A stretch of 36,020 nucleotides of DNA, taken from contig CAIRBY010000318.1 of NCBI GenBank assembly GCA_903876865.1, positions 1-36,020 on the forward strand, read 5' to 3'. The notes under the pieces were generated by a model. It searched no databases and was not told the DNA's origin. It saw only the letters and a program-made list of their open reading frames with translations. The DNA comes from an uncultured Acidobacteriia bacterium. Its GTDB lineage: Bacteria; Acidobacteriota; Terriglobia; Bryobacterales; Bryobacteraceae. Shown here piece after piece: positions 8,475-16,899 of this stretch. A program made the position numbers and the translations under genes. Each line of letters opens with the position of its first letter. Within the stretch, counting starts at the first letter, position 1.

Positions 8475-9681
8475 AATCGCACTAGGAGCGGCGCTCTTCC
8501 TGATAGCAGCCGCATCCGCAAGCGCTCAGGAGAAGGCAGCGGCGGCAGCGCCCGCGCCGGCGAAAGAACGGAAAATCGTCGGTTCGGAAGCTTGCGCCAT
8601 GTGCCACGAAGACATTCCCAAGGCGATGCTGCTGAAGAATCCGCATCGGAAGCTGGAGACAGATCCGCGGCGGAAGGTTCAGGGTCACGCCTGCGAAGCG
8701 TGCCATGGAGGAGCTTCCGCCCACACGGAGAGTCTCGCCAAGGACGACATCAACAATCCCAAGACGATGGAAACGGGCGCCTCCCGGGCGATCTGCCTGA
8801 CGTGCCACGGGGACAAGAAACGCCATGCGGGCGGGCAGAGCGCGTGCACCACGTGCCACTCGATGCACCGCAAGCCGCCCACCGACGACGCAGCGGCAGC
8901 CGCGGCACCGGCAGCAGCCGAGCCCAAGGCTGAAGCGAAAGCCGAAGTAAAGACCGAAGCCAAAGTGGAGGCCAAGGCGGCGCCTCAGGCCGCAGCCAAG
9001 GCAACGGCGGCGAAGAAGACGAAGGCTGGCGGAGCCGAGCCGGTGAACTGCCTGACGGCAGAGTGCCATGTGCACGCCGGGCACACCAGCCATCCTCCGG
9101 TAGCGGGGGGCGGCGACGCCTGCGTGTCGTGCCATACCAACGTCCCGGCCGGCCACACGGCGAACCTGGTGGCGCTGGATGAAGGCGCGGCGGCGAAGAA
9201 GGCGGTCGGGAAGGTGCCGGCGGATGTGTGCGGCACGTGCCACACGAATGTGGTGGCGCAGTTCCAGAAGCCATTCCATCACAAAGTTCCCGAAGGCGCG
9301 ATGACGTGCGTGGATTGCCACAATCCGCATACCGCCACGAAATCGCCGATCCTGCGGAGTATGGGCGCGAACGAGCCGGGCTGTTTCAAATGCCACGGCG
9401 ACAAGCGCGGGCCCTTCACGTTCGACCATGCGCCGGTGAAGTTTGAAGGCTGTGGCGCCTGCCACGAAGCGCACGGCTCGGCAAATCCAAGAATGTTGAC
9501 GCGACCGACGGTCAATCAGGTGTGCCTGGAGTGCCATGCGAACCTGCCGGCCGCACCCTCGAGCGTCGCCGGTGTGGTGCCGCCGGCCTTCCACGATCTC
9601 CGCTCTCCGCGGTATCAGAACTGCACGGTGTGCCACCAGAAGATCCACGGAAGCCACGTGGACCGGAATCTACTGAAATGA
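8461..9681 (+). CDS. MtrA/DmsE-like periplasmic multiheme cytochrome, 11 CxxCH plus one CX4CH
   Basis: A 406-residue cytochrome with a Sec signal (cleavage probably after ASASA, residue 22), expected to fill the outer-membrane barrel from the periplasmic side. Eleven canonical CxxCH motifs are visible, plus C197-x4-C202-H203, a spacing known from tetraheme cytochromes c3, giving 11 or 12 hemes where MtrA has 10. Four hemes lie before and the rest after a segment of about 50 residues (141-191) made almost entirely of Ala, Lys and Glu. This linker would separate an N-terminal tetraheme module from the remaining wire. The start overlaps the upstream gene, and the stop overlaps the MtrB-like start as ATGA. 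Confidence 0.9.
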   Translation: MRNIKIALGAALFLIAAASASAQEKAAAAAPAPAKERKIVGSEACAMCHEDIPKAMLLKNPHRKLETDPRRKVQGHACEACHGGASAHTESLAKDDINNPKTMETGASRAICLTCHGDKKRHAGGQSACTTCHSMHRKPPTDDAAAAAAPAAAEPKAEAKAEVKTEAKVEAKAAPQAAAKATAAKKTKAGGAEPVNCLTAECHVHAGHTSHPPVAGGGDACVSCHTNVPAGHTANLVALDEGAAAKKAVGKVPADVCGTCHTNVVAQFQKPFHHKVPEGAMTCVDCHNPHTATKSPILRSMGANEPGCFKCHGDKRGPFTFDHAPVKFEGCGACHEAHGSANPRMLTRPTVNQVCLECHANLPAAPSSVAGVVPPAFHDLRSPRYQNCTVCHQKIHGSHVDRNLLK

Positions 9682-11768
9682 GACCGCTCCTCCTGATCGT
9701 GTGCCTATTGCCACTGGCTGCGCAGCAACCGCAAGCGCAGCCCACCACCGCCGCGGCGACTACCGCGGCGGACGCCAAGCCGGCAGCGGAGCAGAAGCCC
9801 GCTGGCGACGCGAAGGCTCCTGACGCGAAAGCGGCCGATGCGAAGCCGGCTGACGCCGCGCCCGCGCCGGCGCCAAAGCCCGCGGCGGATCCCAATGCCG
9901 AGAACTGGCTGAAAGGCTCGATCGATTTCGGGTACCGATGGCGCAGCGACGTGGCCGGCAGCATGGCCACCTACCGCAGCATCGTGGACCTGGGATCGGG
10001 CCCGAAACTGCTGGGCGCGGATTTCACCATCATCGACCCGAAGCGGCGCGGCTTCGACCGGCTGGATGTGCGTGCGTACGGCTGGGGCGGCGACCCCTAC
10101 TCCACACTGCATGTGGGGCTGAAGCGGGCGCGGATGTACGATTTCACGGCCGACTACCGCAACATCGCGTACTTCAACATGCTGCCCTCTTATGCGGATC
10201 CGCTGCTCGGGCGCGGCATCACGTTGAGCGAACAATCCTTCGATATGCGGCGGCGGATTGCGAGCTTCGAGTTGGATTTACTGCCGGGATACTGGATCGT
10301 GCCGTATCTGGCGTACGACCGGAATTCGAATTCGGGCTCGGGCGCCACGGCGTTCGTTTCGCAGGGCAACGAGTATCCGGTGCCGAACAAACTGAGCGAC
10401 CGGACCAACCTCTACCGGGGCGGCTTCCGGATCGAATTGCGGCGCGTGCACGCGACGCTGGAGCAGGGCGGCACCTCATTCACGGACGACCAGAATGTGT
10501 ACGACACTCCGGGCGCGGCCAATTACGGCAATGTGAACACGCTGGTGTTCGGACAGAAGCTGAACCTGACGAGCCTGCTGGCAACCTACGGCATCAAGGG
10601 CAACAGCGTCTACACCAAGGGGCTGATCACCTACAATGTGGCGAGCCGGATCGACCTGTACGGGCAATTCCTGTTCAGCCAGCCGCACAGCGACGTGAAT
10701 TACCAACAGGCAGACGCGGGCAATCTGTATCTGCAGAGCCAGATTCTGTTTTACAAGAGCGAGCAGTTCCTGCTCGCCGCCGCCTCCAAGATGCCGCACA
10801 CCACGGCCAATCTGGGCGCGGAACTCCGGCCCGTCAAGGGGATCCGGGTGGTGGAATCGTGGCTGACCGACCGGATGCACAACGCCGGGTCGGCGAGTTC
10901 CTCGCTGGCGATGACCGGCACCGGGCTTTCGCAATCCACGGCGGCGCTCTTGGCCTCTTCGCTCGCAAACAACTACAGCCAGCACCAGACGGACGTGATT
11001 GTGGACGCGGCGAAGAAACTGACGCTGCGCGCGGGATACCGGTTCGTGTGGGGCGATGCGCGGGACCTGGTGCTTCCGGTGGCGGGCGTTTCCAATTCGA
11101 TGACCGGCACGCTGCGGCGCAATGTGGCGCTGATCGGCGGCACGTACCGCGCGGGGCAGAAGTTCGTGCTGACGGCGGATGGGGAACTCGGCACCTCGAC
11201 GGGCACATACTTCCGGACCAGCCTGTACAACTACCAGAAGGTACGCGCGCAGGCGCGCTACCAGGTGGCGAAATCGCTGAACCTGTCGGCGGATTTCCTG
11301 CGGCTGAACAATCAGAATCCGACAACGGGGATCAAGTACGATTACCTGGCCAGCCAGGAATCGCTTTCGTTGCAGTGGAAGCCGGCAATTCTGAAATACG
11401 TCGACCTGATCGGCTCCTATAGCCGCTCCAATATGCGGTCGAATCTTGGCTACCTGATGCCGCAGGATCTCTCGCAGCAGCAATCGATCTACCGGGAGAA
11501 CGCGCACACGGCCACGGGGCTGCTCAAGGTGAGACTGCCGCACACGGCGACGATCGCACCGACGCTGGAAGCGGGGGGTTCGCTGTTCCTCTCCTCCGGC
11601 AGCCGGGCCACGTCGTCCTACCAGCCGAGGTTGAATTTGTGGGTCCCTTTCACAACGAAGTTCGGGTGGTTCACAGAGTGGCGATATTATGACTACGGCG
11701 AGGCCCTTTATCTGTACGAGGGCTTCCGCACACAAGTGGTGACGGCCGGAGTGAGGATTACGAGATGA
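9678..11768 (+). CDS. MtrB/PioB-like outer-membrane beta-barrel of the porin-cytochrome complex
   Basis: A 696-residue exported protein expected to form the barrel that sheathes the MtrA-like cytochrome. ATG 9678 overlaps the preceding stop (ATGA) and begins a signal peptide (MRPLLLIVCLLPLAAQ). It is followed by an Ala/Pro/Lys-rich linker with ADAKPA-like repeats to about residue 75. The remainder alternates short amphipathic strands with turns rich in Asn, Gly, Ser and Tyr, as expected of a large barrel. The open frame extends upstream to 9522, but that part lies over the previous gene and lacks a signal. The C-terminus is VRITR, without the usual terminal aromatic residue. The family call rests on size, barrel pattern and position next to MtrC- and MtrA-like genes. 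Confidence 0.83.
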   Translation: MRPLLLIVCLLPLAAQQPQAQPTTAAATTAADAKPAAEQKPAGDAKAPDAKAADAKPADAAPAPAPKPAADPNAENWLKGSIDFGYRWRSDVAGSMATYRSIVDLGSGPKLLGADFTIIDPKRRGFDRLDVRAYGWGGDPYSTLHVGLKRARMYDFTADYRNIAYFNMLPSYADPLLGRGITLSEQSFDMRRRIASFELDLLPGYWIVPYLAYDRNSNSGSGATAFVSQGNEYPVPNKLSDRTNLYRGGFRIELRRVHATLEQGGTSFTDDQNVYDTPGAANYGNVNTLVFGQKLNLTSLLATYGIKGNSVYTKGLITYNVASRIDLYGQFLFSQPHSDVNYQQADAGNLYLQSQILFYKSEQFLLAAASKMPHTTANLGAELRPVKGIRVVESWLTDRMHNAGSASSSLAMTGTGLSQSTAALLASSLANNYSQHQTDVIVDAAKKLTLRAGYRFVWGDARDLVLPVAGVSNSMTGTLRRNVALIGGTYRAGQKFVLTADGELGTSTGTYFRTSLYNYQKVRAQARYQVAKSLNLSADFLRLNNQNPTTGIKYDYLASQESLSLQWKPAILKYVDLIGSYSRSNMRSNLGYLMPQDLSQQQSIYRENAHTATGLLKVRLPHTATIAPTLEAGGSLFLSSGSRATSSYQPRLNLWVPFTTKFGWFTEWRYYDYGEALYLYEGFRTQVVTAGVRITR

Positions 11769-12913
11769 CGACACGGATTGCCATACTTCTGGGATCGGCG
11801 CTATTGGCGACGGCGCCACTGGCATCAACAGCGGCGGCGCAGACTACGGCGCTGACGGCGGACTCGGAGCGGGGACTGGGATTGTTCGAGTCGCTCTCCT
11901 GCGTGAAATGCCATAGCGTGAACGGCAAAGGCGGCAAGGTTGGTCCCGATCTGGGACGGCTGGTGGATCGCGATTTCACGCCCGCGGCGCTGGCCTCCAC
12001 CATGTGGAACCACGCGCCGAACATGTGGGAGACGATGAAAGAGAAGGGAGTGAAGGTCCCGGACCTGACTCCGCAGGCAGCGGCCGATCTTTTCGCGTAC
12101 TTTTACTCGGCGCGTTTCTTTGAGAAGCCGGGCGACGCGGGACGGGGCAAGCGCCTGTTCACGGAGCGGGTGTGCGCGCAGTGCCACGGACTGACGAGCA
12201 AGGGTCCGGAAGGCGCGCCGGCGGTGAGCGAGTGGCATACGCTGAACTCCCCGTTTACGCTGGCGGAAGCGATGTGGAACCACCTGCCGCGCATGCGCGA
12301 AGTGGCGGCCACGAAGAAAGTGACTTTGCCGCAGTTGAGCGCGCAGGACCTGGTGGACCTGCTGGTGTATCTGCGCAACCTGCCGGCGCTGCAAGACAAA
12401 CAGGGCGGGTTCCAGACTACGTCTGGCGCCGATGGCGCGGCCCTGTTCCAATCGAAGGGCTGCGCGGGCTGCCATAAGGAAGGCTCGGCGCTGGCCAGCC
12501 GGATCCGCGGGACGACGCTGACGGAGATTGCCTCCGCGATGTGGAATCACGCACCGAAGATGGCCGACGCGGGCGCGCCGGCGGTGCAGTTCCAGGCTGG
12601 CGAGATGCGGGAGTTGCTCAGCTTTCTCTGGGCGAAGCAGTTTTTTGCAGGCACGGGAGAACCGGCTAAGGGCAAGAAAGTATTCACCGCGAAGAAGTGT
12701 GTGACCTGCCACGACGACCCGAGTTCGGGCGCGCCGAAATTGCAGACGCTAGCCAACACCTTCAGCGCCGCCGGGATGGTGTCCGCCCTGTTTCATCACG
12801 GGCCGATCATGCTGGAGAAGATGCGGGGCCGCAAATTGGGCTGGCCGCGGATCGAGTCGCTGGAAATGGCGGATCTGATCGCCTATTTGAATTCTCAGGA
12901 ACGCAGTAAATGA
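11765..12913 (+). CDS. Tetraheme cytochrome built of four tandem monoheme domains
   Basis: A 382-residue secreted protein (signal to about residue 26, STAAAQ) made of four class-I-like cytochrome c domains of roughly 90 residues each. CxxCH motifs are at 46, 137, 233 and 312. Each is followed 26-34 residues later by a copy of a shared motif: MWNHAPNM (80), MWNHLPRM (170), MWNHAPKM (259) and LFHHGPIM (342). The last residue of each copy is Met and the fourth is His, either of which could be the distal heme ligand. It starts on the ATGA overlap with the barrel gene. A periplasmic shuttle between inner- and outer-membrane complexes is the likely role, inferred from the operon. Confidence 0.87.
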   Translation: MTTRIAILLGSALLATAPLASTAAAQTTALTADSERGLGLFESLSCVKCHSVNGKGGKVGPDLGRLVDRDFTPAALASTMWNHAPNMWETMKEKGVKVPDLTPQAAADLFAYFYSARFFEKPGDAGRGKRLFTERVCAQCHGLTSKGPEGAPAVSEWHTLNSPFTLAEAMWNHLPRMREVAATKKVTLPQLSAQDLVDLLVYLRNLPALQDKQGGFQTTSGADGAALFQSKGCAGCHKEGSALASRIRGTTLTEIASAMWNHAPKMADAGAPAVQFQAGEMRELLSFLWAKQFFAGTGEPAKGKKVFTAKKCVTCHDDPSSGAPKLQTLANTFSAAGMVSALFHHGPIMLEKMRGRKLGWPRIESLEMADLIAYLNSQERSK

Positions 12914-12956
12914 GAAACGTCACGCAAGTGTCGGATTATTACCAAGGAGTCCTACT

Positions 12957-13175
12957 ATGTCGAAGTTGAAGTTGATTGCGCCAGCCGTCATCCTGGCCTG
13001 TGGTTTCGCGGTGCTGACAACCGCGTCTTATGCCAAGCCCGAGTACACCAAGAGCGAAAAGAAAGCCTGCACCTTCTGCCATGTGGATGCGAAGGCGAAG
13101 CCGAAAGAGCTGAACGACGCCGGCAACTATTACAAGGATCACAATCACAGTTTCGAAGGATACACAAAGAAGTAA
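12957..13175 (+). CDS. Small monoheme c-type cytochrome
   Basis: A 72-residue protein with a clear signal peptide (cleavage near TTASYA, residue 26), leaving a mature protein of about 46 residues. One heme motif CTFCH follows, then a Lys/His/Asn-rich tail with no obvious distal methionine; a His from the DHNHSF segment could be the sixth ligand. A strong ribosome site AAGGAG (12944-12949) lies seven bases before the ATG. The very small size suggests a soluble electron shuttle or a subunit. Its stop overlaps a possible upstream start of the next gene. Confidence 0.85.
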   Translation: MSKLKLIAPAVILACGFAVLTTASYAKPEYTKSEKKACTFCHVDAKAKPKELNDAGNYYKDHNHSFEGYTKK

Positions 13176-13190
13176 TGCGGCGACTTGGGG

Positions 13191-13198
13191 AAAGGAGG
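13191..13198 (+). promoter_or_regulatory. Strong ribosome-binding site that sets the GTG start at 13205
   Basis: AAAGGAGG is a near-perfect Shine-Dalgarno sequence six bases before GTG 13205. An in-frame ATG at 13175 is only poorly served by upstream sequence. The GTG lies in an 11-base sequence repeated once with a 12-base period, so a second in-frame GTG is present at 13217. Confidence 0.7.
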
Positions 13199-13204
13199 CA
13201 TTCC

Positions 13205-13609
13205 GTGGAGCGATCCGTGGAGCGATCATTAGCCGAACTGGAAGCAATTGTTCGCAACAAGCTCTGCCGGTACTGTACCGACCGCACACCGGAAGGGTGT
13301 TGCGGCCTGGAACGGCCCGAAGAGTGTGCCCTGTTCCGCCTGTTTCCCCAGGTTGTCCATGCGATTCAGTCCACCGACAGCGACAATGTCAACGATTACG
13401 TAGCGGCGATCCGCGGCGAAGTGTGCGTGATCTGCCAGGAACAGTCCACAGACGGTTCCTGCGAGAAACGGCACGACGTGCAGTGCACGCTGGATGCGTA
13501 TCTGTTGCTGGTGGTGGACGCGATCGAAGAGGCCACAGGGAGGGACTTCGGCCGCGCCGCGTTAGATGCGGGGCGACGATGGACCTCCCCTGCCGTACTC
13601 AGCCATTAA
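13205..13609 (+). CDS. Unrecognised protein with two four-cysteine repeats, inside the cytochrome operon
   Basis: A 134-residue protein with no signal peptide, so probably cytoplasmic. Two copies of a repeat of about 35 residues share exact cysteine spacing C-x2-C-x8-C-x7-C: C21, C24, C33, C41 and C74, C77, C86, C94. Each is followed by a hydrophobic helix ending in VV-x-A-I. An extra cysteine, C32, sits in the first copy. Four evenly placed cysteines per copy could bind one [4Fe-4S] cluster or one zinc each. I do not recognise the family. It sits between the small cytochrome and the CbcL-like gene, so possible roles are cofactor assembly, regulation or electron transfer to the inner-membrane complex. 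The start is GTG 13205 on ribosome-site evidence. Confidence 0.8.
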   Translation: MERSVERSLAELEAIVRNKLCRYCTDRTPEGCCGLERPEECALFRLFPQVVHAIQSTDSDNVNDYVAAIRGEVCVICQEQSTDGSCEKRHDVQCTLDAYLLLVVDAIEEATGRDFGRAALDAGRRWTSPAVLSH

Positions 13610-13649
13610 ACGGCACGATGTGGATGGCGACGCCGAACGGAACTAGCAT

Positions 13650-15353
13650 ATGGACACCCGTAGGATACGTTTGACCCGATTTGGCCCACCTCTGCTTCTG
13701 CTGCTGGTCGGTTTTCTTTTCCAGGGAGTGCTGCCGGCCGAGGAGTGCACCACCTGCCACACGGAGCAGGCGGGAAAGCTCACCAAAAGCGCGCACGGCA
13801 GCCTGACGTGCGACACCTGCCACGAGCAGCACGAGAAGTTCCCGCATCCGGCGAACGTGGCGAAACCGGTATGCGCTACCTGCCACGCCGACGAATCCAC
13901 TGAATTCCAGAAGAGCGTCCATAGCGACGAACAGAAGAAGGGCAACACGGCGGCGCCGGATTGCGGATTGTGCCACGGCAGCGCACACGAGTTGCTGAAG
14001 CCGAAGACCGAGGCGTTCCGCAAGGCGCTTCCCGACCAGTGCGGGATGTGCCACAGCGACATTGCCGAACAGTTCAAGACGAGCGTGCATGGGATGGCGG
14101 TGGCGAGCGGCATCGGGCAGGCGCCGGTCTGTTCGGATTGCCACGGGTCGCACGCGATTCTGCGGCACACGAATGTGAATTCGCCGGTGTTCCGGACGCA
14201 CGTGCGCGACACCTGCGGAGGTTGCCACGGGAACGTACAGCTTTCGCGGCAGATGAAGATGCCGGAAGACCGGCTGGTGAGTTTCGACGAGAGCTTCCAC
14301 GGATTGGCGGCGAAGGCGGGCAACCAGACGGTGGCGAACTGCGCGAGTTGCCACGGAGTGCATCATATTCTGCCCTCGACCGATCCGAAATCGATGATCA
14401 ATCCCAAGAATCTGCCGGCGACTTGCGGGCAGTGCCATCCGGGCGCGGGCAAGCGCTTCGCGATCACGCAGGTACATTTCCTGCAGGGCAAGGAATCGCA
14501 GGCGGTGGCGTGGGTACGGCAGTTCTACTCGCTGGTGATTCCGCTGACGCTGGGCTTGATGCTGCTGCACAATCTGGGCGACTGGCTGCGCAAATTGTTC
14601 CGGCTTCGCTCGCGGCGGATGGTGCTGGCGACGGCGCGACAGTCGGCACACGCCGATTCACACGGCCTGGCCCACGCCGATGCCCAACCCGAAATGAGGA
14701 TGTTGCCGTTCGAGCGGGTGCAGCACCTGGTCACGGCGGTTTCCTTCCTGGTGCTGGTATGGACGGGCTTCGCCTTGAAGTATCCGGACCAGTGGTGGGC
14801 GCGTCCGCTGATGATGACAGAGGCTTCGCGGCCGATGCGCAGCCTGATTCACCGCGCGGCGGCGATCGTGTTCATGGCAATCAGCGTCACGCACCTGATC
14901 TCACTGATTGTGAACCGGAAATTGCGGCATCACTGGATGGAACTGGCGCCCAAGGTCAGCGACGCCACGGAAGCGGCGGGCACCTTCGCCTACAATCTGG
15001 GACTGATCCAGACCAAGCCGGCGCGCTCGGCGCACAGCTATGTCGAGAAGGCGGAATACTGGGCGGTGGTTTGGGGAGCTATCGTCATGGTAGCCTCGGG
15101 ATGCATCCTGTGGGCCAATAACCTGATTCTGTCGCATTTCTCCAAAGACTGGCTGGATGTGGCGACTTCGGTGCACTTCTACGAAGCGGTACTGGCCACG
15201 CTGGCGATCGTGATCTGGCATTTCTATTCGGCCATTTTCGATCCCGATGTTTATCCGTTGGATACTGCCTGGTACTCGGGATTTAGCGTAAGAAAGCATG
15301 CAAAACACGAAGGGGAGAAGCCCGGGTCCGACAAGGGTCCGGCGCATAAATAA
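13650..15353 (+). CDS. CbcL-like fusion: nine-heme cytochrome c domain plus membrane cytochrome b domain
   Basis: A 567-residue inner-membrane protein, the likely quinol oxidase that feeds electrons into the periplasm. After a signal/anchor (residues 11-30), nine CxxCH motifs occupy residues 33-263. Four or five transmembrane helices follow (about 290-555), with histidines placed as for b-type hemes (ERVQHLVTA, RSLIHRAAA, SVTHLI, IVIWHFYSAIF). Nine c hemes fused to a diheme cytochrome b is the arrangement described for Geobacter CbcL, used for low-potential extracellular electron acceptors. A gene encoding a NapC/NirT-type protein begins four bases after its stop. The organism may therefore have two entry points from the quinone pool. 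Confidence 0.87.
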   Translation: MDTRRIRLTRFGPPLLLLLVGFLFQGVLPAEECTTCHTEQAGKLTKSAHGSLTCDTCHEQHEKFPHPANVAKPVCATCHADESTEFQKSVHSDEQKKGNTAAPDCGLCHGSAHELLKPKTEAFRKALPDQCGMCHSDIAEQFKTSVHGMAVASGIGQAPVCSDCHGSHAILRHTNVNSPVFRTHVRDTCGGCHGNVQLSRQMKMPEDRLVSFDESFHGLAAKAGNQTVANCASCHGVHHILPSTDPKSMINPKNLPATCGQCHPGAGKRFAITQVHFLQGKESQAVAWVRQFYSLVIPLTLGLMLLHNLGDWLRKLFRLRSRRMVLATARQSAHADSHGLAHADAQPEMRMLPFERVQHLVTAVSFLVLVWTGFALKYPDQWWARPLMMTEASRPMRSLIHRAAAIVFMAISVTHLISLIVNRKLRHHWMELAPKVSDATEAAGTFAYNLGLIQTKPARSAHSYVEKAEYWAVVWGAIVMVASGCILWANNLILSHFSKDWLDVATSVHFYEAVLATLAIVIWHFYSAIFDPDVYPLDTAWYSGFSVRKHAKHEGEKPGSDKGPAHK

Positions 15354-15357
15354 CTGA

Positions 15358-16821
15358 ATGCCTCGAAAACTAATTGGCGACTGGTTGTCGCCGCTGATTT
15401 ACTTCGCCGACAACTGGACCAGCCGCATTGGGATGGGGATCGTGACCACAGCGACCGTGCTGTGGATCTTCCTGCTACCCACGACCTTGCGCGGTGAAAT
15501 GCAGAACCCGTACATCGGGATTCTCTCTTACCTGGTACTGCCGGGCGTCTTTTTTGGCGGCCTGGCATTGATCCCACTGGGAATCATCGCCAAGCGGAAA
15601 CTGTCCCGGCGGAAGGGGAGGGTGCCAACGTCTTTCGGCCCGTTGAACTGGGCCAACACGGAGTTCCGGCGGCTGGTGATTCTGATCGGACTGCTGACGT
15701 TCGCCAATATTGCGATCGGGAGCCAGTTCACCTATGGCGCGATCAATTACATGGATTCGGTGACGTTCTGCGGCAAGACGTGCCACACGGTGATGCAGCC
15801 GGAATTCACGGCTTACCAGGATTCGCCGCACTCGCGGGTGGAGTGCGTGAAGTGCCATATCGGTCCGGGAGCGTCGTGGTTCGTGCAGAGCAAGTTATCG
15901 GGGGCAAGCCAGTTGATCGCGGTGACATTGAACACGTACCCGCGCCCGATTCCGGCCCCGGTGCATAACCTGCGCCCGGCGCGCGACACCTGCGAGACCT
16001 GCCACTGGCCGCAGAAGTATGCGACCGACCGCGTCAAGATCTTCCCCAAGTACGCGGAAGACGAGACCAACACGGCGAGCAAGACGGTGGTGATGATCAA
16101 GATCGGCGGCGGGAATAACGGGATCGGCATTCACGGCACGCATCTCGGGGTGGGCGTGAAGATTCGCTACGCGCCATCCGACGAGCAGCGCCAGACGATT
16201 CCGTGGATCGAATACAACGGTCCGGGACGGCAGACGGTATACCAGGCGGACGGCACGAAGGGTCCGGGGAATATGGCGGTGCGCGAGATGGATTGCATGG
16301 ATTGCCACAACCGTCCGGCGCATGCCTATCAGCTGCCGGAGCGCGCACTGGACGAGGCGATGTTCGCGGGAAAGGTCTCGCCGACGCTGCCCAACGCCAA
16401 GAAGGAAGGCCTGGAACTGCTGAAGGCTACGTACGCGACGCGCGAGATGGCGGCTGCGCGGATTCCGGCGGCGTTCACGGATTTCTATAAGCAAAAGTAC
16501 CCGGCGGTTTACAGCCAGAACGCGGCGCTGGTGGCACAGAGCGGCAAGGAAGTGCTGGCGGTGTGGGAGCGCAACATCTTCCCGGACATGAATGTGACCT
16601 GGGGCAAGTACCCGGTGAACATTGGCCACACGGATTTCCCGGGCTGCTTCCGCTGCCACGATGGTTCGCACGCGAGCCCGGACGGTAAGACGGTGACGCA
16701 GGATTGCGGCGCCTGCCATACCGTACTGGCGGTGGAAGAGGCGGCGCCGAAGATTCTCACGGATCTTGGCATGGCGCCGGCGGAAGATACCAAACCGAGC
16801 GCGCCGAGTGGTAAAAAGTAG
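15358..16821 (+). CDS. NapC/NirT-type membrane multiheme cytochrome (ImcH-like candidate)
   Basis: A 487-residue inner-membrane cytochrome predicted to take electrons from quinol. Three transmembrane helices (about 24-42, 55-78, 105-121) precede a periplasmic domain. Heme motifs are C138-GKT-C-H (a CX3CH variant with three spacing residues), then five CxxCH: CVKCH, CETCH, CMDCH, CFRCH and CGACH, so six hemes. The first motif is followed by TVMQPEF, the place where NapC-family proteins carry an unusual methionine or other ligand near the quinol site. Length and membrane anchor fit the NapC/NirT group that includes Geobacter ImcH. The assignment to ImcH itself is tentative because heme numbers differ. 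Confidence 0.82.
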   Translation: MPRKLIGDWLSPLIYFADNWTSRIGMGIVTTATVLWIFLLPTTLRGEMQNPYIGILSYLVLPGVFFGGLALIPLGIIAKRKLSRRKGRVPTSFGPLNWANTEFRRLVILIGLLTFANIAIGSQFTYGAINYMDSVTFCGKTCHTVMQPEFTAYQDSPHSRVECVKCHIGPGASWFVQSKLSGASQLIAVTLNTYPRPIPAPVHNLRPARDTCETCHWPQKYATDRVKIFPKYAEDETNTASKTVVMIKIGGGNNGIGIHGTHLGVGVKIRYAPSDEQRQTIPWIEYNGPGRQTVYQADGTKGPGNMAVREMDCMDCHNRPAHAYQLPERALDEAMFAGKVSPTLPNAKKEGLELLKATYATREMAAARIPAAFTDFYKQKYPAVYSQNAALVAQSGKEVLAVWERNIFPDMNVTWGKYPVNIGHTDFPGCFRCHDGSHASPDGKTVTQDCGACHTVLAVEEAAPKILTDLGMAPAEDTKPSAPSGKK

Positions 16822-16881
16822 ATGCGGGTGCATTACAAGTTTCTGCAACCGGCAGAATGTAGCAGCAAGTCTAACAAGTGT

Positions 16882-16889
16882 AGAGGAGG
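16882..16889 (+). promoter_or_regulatory. Strong ribosome-binding site that sets the start at 16900
   Basis: AGAGGAGG lies ten bases before ATG 16900, which opens directly into a signal peptide. The frame also has ATG 16822 immediately after the previous stop, but that adds 26 residues rich in Lys, Cys and Ser in front of the signal, so it is unlikely to be used. Confidence 0.7.
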
Positions 16890-16899
16890 TTATCAGAGT

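Noticed and set aside
9522-9677. Upstream extension of the barrel protein
   Set aside because: It lies over the MtrA-like coding region and carries no signal peptide; ATG 9678 does.
10476-11828. A 450-codon minus-strand frame across the barrel gene
   Set aside because: Its composition is Arg/Gln-rich with no motif; the plus strand holds the co-translated barrel gene.
13175-13204. ATG 13175 as start of the four-cysteine protein
   Set aside because: It overlaps the previous stop and has a poorer ribosome site than GTG 13205, which follows AAAGGAGG.
16822-16899. N-terminal extension of the last small cytochrome
   Set aside because: It would put a Lys/Cys-rich segment before the signal peptide, while ATG 16900 has a strong ribosome site.
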